DNA of 8,434 nucleotides, taken from assembly GCA_018303045.1 (NCBI GenBank), contig JAGVYX010000029.1, forward strand, positions 1 through 8,434. Reading direction: 5' to 3'. Numbering within the stretch: position 1 is the first letter of the stretch; each line of letters begins with the position of its first letter. Below are positions 4,857-8,434 of this stretch, piece after piece. The stretch is from Candidatus Woesearchaeota archaeon. GTDB taxonomy: Archaea; Nanobdellota; Nanobdellia; Woesearchaeales; GW2011-AR9. Position numbers and translations under genes: made by a program. A model generated the notes under the pieces. The model was not told the DNA's origin, ran no database searches, and saw only the letters and a program-made list of their open reading frames with translations.

Positions 4857-6263
4857 ATGGCCCCAGCAGATGCAGAAAATCGTACTCCTTCCCAGTTAAT
4901 TCCCCGGGTTATTGAAGAGGAGATGAAAACTGCCTACATCAATTATGCCATGTCGGTGATCGTTGGCCGGGCTTTGCCGGATGTGCGCGATGGCCTGAAA
5001 CCAGTGCATCGGAGAATTCTCTATAGTATGCATGAACTGGGCTTGTTTTCAGGTAAACCATTCAAGAAATGCGCCCGGATTGTCGGAGACTGTTTAGGCA
5101 AATTTCATCCCCATGGCGATACAGCTGTTTATGACGCATTAGTCCGTATGGCTCAGGACTTTTCTCTGCGCTATCCGCTGGTTAAAGGCCAGGGAAATTT
5201 TGGCTCCATTGACGGCGATTCTGCGGCATCGATGCGTTATACTGAGGCCAAGCTGCAGAAGTTAGCGGAAGAAATGCTTCAAGATATTGAAAAAAACACT
5301 GTTGATTTTAAAGATAATTTTGACAGTTCGATGAAAGAGCCGGCAATTTTACCGTCTAAATTGCCAAATCTGCTGGTTAACGGCTCTTCAGGCATCGCTG
5401 TAGGCATGGCTACCAGCATACCGCCGCACAATATTACTGAAATTTGCCAGGCAATTATTGCTACAATAAATAATCCGGAAATTACCCTTCCAGAATTAAT
5501 GGCGATTATCCCCGGCCCGGATTTTCCTACCGGTGGGGAAGTGGCTTGCGGCGCCGCTTTACTGTCAGCATACAGCGCCGGAAAAGGCAAGGTTACTATT
5601 AAAGCAGTATCTGCGATTATCGGAGATAAAATTATTATCACTGAAATCCCTTATCAAATCAATAAAGAAGATTTAATTAAGCAAATTGCGGATCTTGTTC
5701 GCGATAAAACCGTTGAAGGAATTCGCAATATTAATGATGAATCAGATCGCGAAGGAATAAGAGTAGTTATTGAATTAAAAAAAGACGCCGATCCTAACAT
5801 TGTTTTAAATCAGCTGTATCAATTTAGCCGGTTGAAAGTTTCTTTTAGCATTAATATGCTGGCTCTGGTTGATTCACAGCCTCAAGTTTTAGGCCTTAGG
5901 CGGATCATTGGGGCCCATATCGGTCATCGAAAGGAAGTAGTGATAAGAAAAACCAAATATGACTTAGAACAAGCGGAAAAAAAAGTTCATATTTTAGAAG
6001 GCTTATTAATCGCTATTGATAATATTGATCAGGTAATACCCGGAATTAGAAATTCTCGGACAATTGATCAGGCCAGAGATTTCTTAATGTCAGCTTACCA
6101 TTTAACTGAGATGCAGGCTAAAGCCATTCTGGAGATGAGGCTACAAAAACTAGCTTCTTTAGAGCAGGAAAAAACCAGAGCTGAACACCAGGAGCTTTTG
6201 GAAAAAATCAAGTTTTATTTGGAAATTCTGGGATCTGAATCGCTGGCGAAGATGAGGAAGTAG
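4857..6263 (+). CDS. gyrA: DNA gyrase subunit A, N-terminal breakage-reunion part (frame ends early)
   Basis: These 468 codons cover the cleavage-religation domain of a type IIA topoisomerase, which with GyrB introduces negative supercoils using ATP. The start region IPRVIEEEMKTAYINYAMSVIVGRALPDVRDGLKPVHRRILY is classic. The catalytic tyrosine is Y128 in SMRYTE. The DNA-gate helix reads HPHGDTAVYDALVRMAQ, with Thr89 and Asp93 at the positions of E. coli Ser83 and Asp87. The tower and coiled-coil regions follow (to LEILGSE, about 461). After E461 the reading changes to seven unrelated residues (SLAKMRK) and a stop. The family's continuation, a helix plus GD.RRTEI, is missing, and the C-terminal domain resumes in another frame at about 6239. 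GyrA is usually 800-870 aa, so this is half of a broken or mis-sequenced gene. Confidence 0.9.
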   Translation: MAPADAENRTPSQLIPRVIEEEMKTAYINYAMSVIVGRALPDVRDGLKPVHRRILYSMHELGLFSGKPFKKCARIVGDCLGKFHPHGDTAVYDALVRMAQDFSLRYPLVKGQGNFGSIDGDSAASMRYTEAKLQKLAEEMLQDIEKNTVDFKDNFDSSMKEPAILPSKLPNLLVNGSSGIAVGMATSIPPHNITEICQAIIATINNPEITLPELMAIIPGPDFPTGGEVACGAALLSAYSAGKGKVTIKAVSAIIGDKIIITEIPYQINKEDLIKQIADLVRDKTVEGIRNINDESDREGIRVVIELKKDADPNIVLNQLYQFSRLKVSFSINMLALVDSQPQVLGLRRIIGAHIGHRKEVVIRKTKYDLEQAEKKVHILEGLLIAIDNIDQVIPGIRNSRTIDQARDFLMSAYHLTEMQAKAILEMRLQKLASLEQEKTRAEHQELLEKIKFYLEILGSESLAKMRK

Positions 6264-7399
6264 ATCTGGAAGAGCTGATCGAAGAAGATACGGTCGTGGT
6301 AACCATAACTAATTCCGGCTATGTTAAACGCATCCCGCTGGATACATATAAAATTCAAGGAAGGGGCGGCAAGGGAATAAGGGCAGCTGGAATGAAAGAT
6401 GAAGATTTTGTTACCCGCCTGTATGTTACTTCCACGCACGATTACTTGCTATTCTTTACCGATCAAGGCCAGGTTTACTGGAAAAAAGTATATTACCTGC
6501 CGGAAGGCAGCCGCCAGGCTAAAGGAAAACATATTGCCAACGTGCTGGAAATGGAGCCGGGAGAGAGCATCAGCGCGGTTATCCCGGTAAGAAATTTTCA
6601 GGAAGGATATTTATTTATGGCCACAAAACAGGGAACAGTTAAAAAAACTAGTCTACAGGAATTCTCCCATCCGCGGAAAGGCGGCATCCGGGCTCTCAAT
6701 CTGGATGAAAATGATGCCTTGGTAGGCGTAAAAAATACCTCCGGCGATCAGGAAATAATCCTGGCGACGAGAAACGGAAATGCTAATCGGTTTCATGAGC
6801 GAACAGTAAGGGAAATGGGCCGGACGGCTTACGGCGTAAGGGGAGTGAAATTGGAGCCGGGAGACGAAGTTATCGGAATGATTACTGCGGATTCAGGAAA
6901 GCAAATTTTAACTCTTACGGAGAAAGGCTACGGCAAAAGAACGCCCATTGAAGAATATCGGTTGTGCAATCGCGGCGGCAAGGGCGTGACCAATATTAAA
7001 ATCACCGATAAAAATGGCCCGGTTAAATCCATAAAATTAGTTGACGGCTCTGAAGGCTTGATGCTGGTAACTAAGCAGGGAGTGGCCATCAGGATAAAAT
7101 GTTCAGACATTTCCCTTGTTGGGCGGGCCACACAGGGGGTAAGGGTGATACGCTTAGAACCTGGCGACAGCTTGGCTGCGGCAGCAATCATTATTGATGA
7201 CGAAACTGAGCCATCTGCGGCAGTTATTGAAAACTTGCCTCCGCCGGATACGGATGATTCTAAGAAAAATGCAGAGGATGCTTTACCTTCAGAAAAAGTT
7301 GAAATACAGGCGCTTGAGGCTAAGGATGGCGTGTTTAATTTACAGGAAGAATTGGAAAGGGACATTACAGAGGATATTGATCAAGAGGAATTGAAATGA
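6239..7399 (+). CDS. gyrA: DNA gyrase subunit A, C-terminal DNA-wrapping domain (shifted frame, no clear own start)
   Basis: The open frame from 6239 reads IAGEDEEVDLEELIEEDTVVVTITNSGYVKRIPL, the normal entry into the GyrA beta-pinwheel. It continues through the blades: a GyrA-box-like QGRGGKG just after 6354, YGVRGVKLEPGDEV, NRGGKGVTNIK and TQGVRVIRLEPGD. The GyrA box separates gyrase from ParC/topoisomerase IV and is needed to wrap DNA. After the last blade an acidic tail of about 65 residues (DDETEPSAAV to DIDQEELK) resembles the acidic tails that tune wrapping in bacterial GyrA. There is no ATG in this frame before the domain begins, and the first GTG (6296) would cut off the entry segment. 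So this is most likely the second half of one gyrA gene separated by a -1 shift, not an independent gene. Confidence 0.85.
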   Translation: MAGEDEEVDLEELIEEDTVVVTITNSGYVKRIPLDTYKIQGRGGKGIRAAGMKDEDFVTRLYVTSTHDYLLFFTDQGQVYWKKVYYLPEGSRQAKGKHIANVLEMEPGESISAVIPVRNFQEGYLFMATKQGTVKKTSLQEFSHPRKGGIRALNLDENDALVGVKNTSGDQEIILATRNGNANRFHERTVREMGRTAYGVRGVKLEPGDEVIGMITADSGKQILTLTEKGYGKRTPIEEYRLCNRGGKGVTNIKITDKNGPVKSIKLVDGSEGLMLVTKQGVAIRIKCSDISLVGRATQGVRVIRLEPGDSLAAAAIIIDDETEPSAAVIENLPPPDTDDSKKNAEDALPSEKVEIQALEAKDGVFNLQEELERDITEDIDQEELK

Positions 7400-7431
7400 T
7401 TGACGACTTGATCGAAAAGTTTGATGTTTAG
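7396..7431 (+). CDS. Possible 11-codon leader or remnant ORF between gyrA and the hydrolase
   Basis: ATG at 7396 overlaps the gyrA stop (ATGA) and opens MIDDLIEKFDV, ending in TAG at 7429-7431 directly against the next gene's ATG (TAGATG). The arrangement would let ribosomes pass from gyrA to the hydrolase by successive coupling. It may equally be the decayed 3' end of a longer gyrA tail or chance. No Shine-Dalgarno site is seen. Confidence 0.25.
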   Translation: MIDDLIEKFDV

Positions 7432-8079
7432 ATGAATAAAATAACCTTGCTAACCAAGGACCATGTAAAAATTGTGGGCAATCATTTTCCTGTTTCAACT
7501 CCCAGTCCAGGTATCTCTTTATTCCATATGATGCCGGCAGCGAAAGAAAGCTATAATCTATTTGCTATAAAATTACAGCAAGCAGGCGTTGGCGTTTTAA
7601 CTATTGACTTAAGAGGACATGGTGAATCTGCGCAAGGTCCTAATAATTATAAGACATTCACCGATCAACAGCATCAGAGTAGTATTGGAGATGTTAAAGC
7701 CTCTGTTGATTTCCAAGAAAAAGAAGGACACTCTCCGTTATTTGTAGGCGGGGCTTCAATTGGAGCCAATTTGGCTTTACAGATTCTCGCAGAAGACGAA
7801 AGAGTTAAGAAAGCAATATTATTGTCTCCTGGATTAAATTATCGTGGCATTGAAACCATTCCCTTAGCCAAGAAAGTTGCTAAAAATAAAGACGTATACA
7901 TTGTAGCAGCTAAAGACGATGTGCGGGGATTAGGTTCAGCTGACCAACAGGCTCAAGATATCTTTAATGAATTGAGATGCAAAAAGAAGATTAAAATTTT
8001 TGACCTTGGAGGACACGGCACAGATATGTTAACGGCGCATCAAGAATTTATTGGCTTATTAGTTGAATGGTTGAAATAA
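7432..8079 (+). CDS. Alpha/beta-hydrolase fold protein (serine esterase/dienelactone-hydrolase-like)
   Basis: This 215-aa cytoplasmic protein has a complete alpha/beta-hydrolase core. The strand-turn GVLTIDLRGHGES (about 54-66) is typical. The nucleophile elbow is GASIG with Ser109. Asp162 or Asp163 (AAKDDVRG) is the likely acid, and His195 (GGHGTDML) is the base. There is no signal peptide or membrane segment. The small size and lack of a lid insertion resemble short carboxylesterase and dienelactone-hydrolase-like enzymes, and the substrate is unknown. The ATG directly abuts the stop of the 11-codon ORF and lies 32 bp after gyrA, with no separate promoter evident, so it is probably read through from gyrA. 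Confidence 0.88.
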   Translation: MNKITLLTKDHVKIVGNHFPVSTPSPGISLFHMMPAAKESYNLFAIKLQQAGVGVLTIDLRGHGESAQGPNNYKTFTDQQHQSSIGDVKASVDFQEKEGHSPLFVGGASIGANLALQILAEDERVKKAILLSPGLNYRGIETIPLAKKVAKNKDVYIVAAKDDVRGLGSADQQAQDIFNELRCKKKIKIFDLGGHGTDMLTAHQEFIGLLVEWLK

Positions 8080-8097
8080 TCATTCTTTTCCCTTAAT

Positions 8098-8107
8098 TTT
8101 ATAAAAT
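8098..8107 (+). promoter_or_regulatory. TATA box of the THUMP methyltransferase gene
   Basis: TTTATAAAAT is centred about 27 nt before the ATG at 8129, which predicts a leaderless transcript and supports that start. The T-rich stretch just before it (8083-8100) may also terminate the hydrolase transcript. Confidence 0.65.
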
Positions 8108-8128
8108 AACCTTCATTTCTTTGTGCCA

Positions 8129-8434
8129 ATGAACTATTTTGCTTTGGTAAATGACGGACTGGAACAAACTGCAGAACAGGAGATAAAAGAAAAATTAAAA
8201 GTTAAAGTTATAGTTAATAAAAATATCGTAGAATTTAAAACCGACAAGGCTGTTAATTTACAATCCATTAGAAGATTATTAATAGCCGTTGCTAAAGCAA
8301 AAACGGCAGATAAATTAAATGGGGACCATTTACCCCCGGAATTATTTACTAACGACGCTAAATTTAAAATTCTTGTTGAAGGAGTTAAAGGCCAGGAAAA
8401 TAGATTTGAGTTAGCCAGAAAAGTTGCCGAGCAA
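8129..8434 (+). CDS. THUMP-domain tRNA methyltransferase, N-terminal part (runs off the window)
   Basis: The first 102 codons are present and the gene is cut by the window edge. The start MNYFALVNDGLEQTAEQEI is the usual opening of archaeal THUMP-type RNA methyltransferases (Trm11/TrmG10, Trm14 and RlmL/TrmN-like). The stretch KFKILVEGVKGQENRFELARKVAEQ (about 78-102) is the beginning of the THUMP RNA-binding domain. The family places the THUMP domain before a Rossmann-fold SAM-dependent N2-guanine methyltransferase domain with a (D/N)PPY motif, which would lie beyond 8434. The target would be a tRNA guanine (position 6 or 10), but it cannot be decided from this part. The ATG is fixed by the TATA box 27 nt upstream. 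Confidence 0.85.
   Translation, partial: MNYFALVNDGLEQTAEQEIKEKLKVKVIVNKNIVEFKTDKAVNLQSIRRLLIAVAKAKTADKLNGDHLPPELFTNDAKFKILVEGVKGQENRFELARKVAEQ

Noticed and set aside
6296..7399. A separate, naturally split gyrase C-terminal gene starting at the GTG at 6296.
   Set aside because: That start would drop the conserved entry segment that is plainly encoded from 6239 in the same frame, and no promoter or Shine-Dalgarno site precedes it. A frameshifted single gene fits better.

Overview
The window looks like part of the chromosome of a DPANN-type archaeon (Woesearchaeales/Pacearchaeales-like). This rests on four things. The tRNA gene is interrupted by archaeal bulge-helix-bulge introns. Most first genes have an A/T-rich TATA-like box about 25-28 nt before the start codon, as in leaderless archaeal transcripts. 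There is a cluster of small charged coiled-coil proteins of a type I associate with these genomes. The composition is moderately A+T rich. Taxonomy is inferred from gene content and was not tested by any search.

Layout. Positions 1-148 hold two tandem hairpins that share a loop sequence but have different, internally complementary stems. Positions 149-349 (minus) are a tRNA-Leu(CAA) gene. It folds into an 84-nt class II tRNA only if three introns are removed: 20 nt in the D-loop, 53 nt at the canonical 37/38 site and 44 nt in the variable arm. This is the most striking feature of the window. Divergent from it is a HIT-family nucleotide hydrolase/transferase (465-911, plus). A minus-strand operon of three small coiled-coil proteins (2104 down to 908) meets the HIT gene tail to tail.

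From 2219 onward everything is on the plus strand. There is a secreted or membrane-anchored lamin-tail-domain protein (2219-3514). An unknown winged-helix protein (3545-4123) overlaps scpB (4123-4740) by one base. Then comes gyrA (4857-7399), which in this sequence is split by a frameshift. The junction also lacks about 25 residues that are normally conserved, including the GD.RRTEI motif. An alpha/beta hydrolase (7432-8079) follows, and finally the 5' part of a THUMP-domain tRNA methyltransferase (8129 to the window edge).

How the genes fit together. ScpB (SMC-kleisin partner) and GyrA (type IIA topoisomerase with a DNA-wrapping C-terminal domain) are both chromosome-architecture proteins of bacterial type, so 3545-7399 reads as a chromosome-organisation neighbourhood. 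The two ends of the window carry tRNA biology: an intron-rich tRNA at one end and a tRNA base methyltransferase at the other. The HIT protein, hydrolase and lamin-tail protein have no evident link to these. No CRISPR array, insertion sequence or rRNA was seen.
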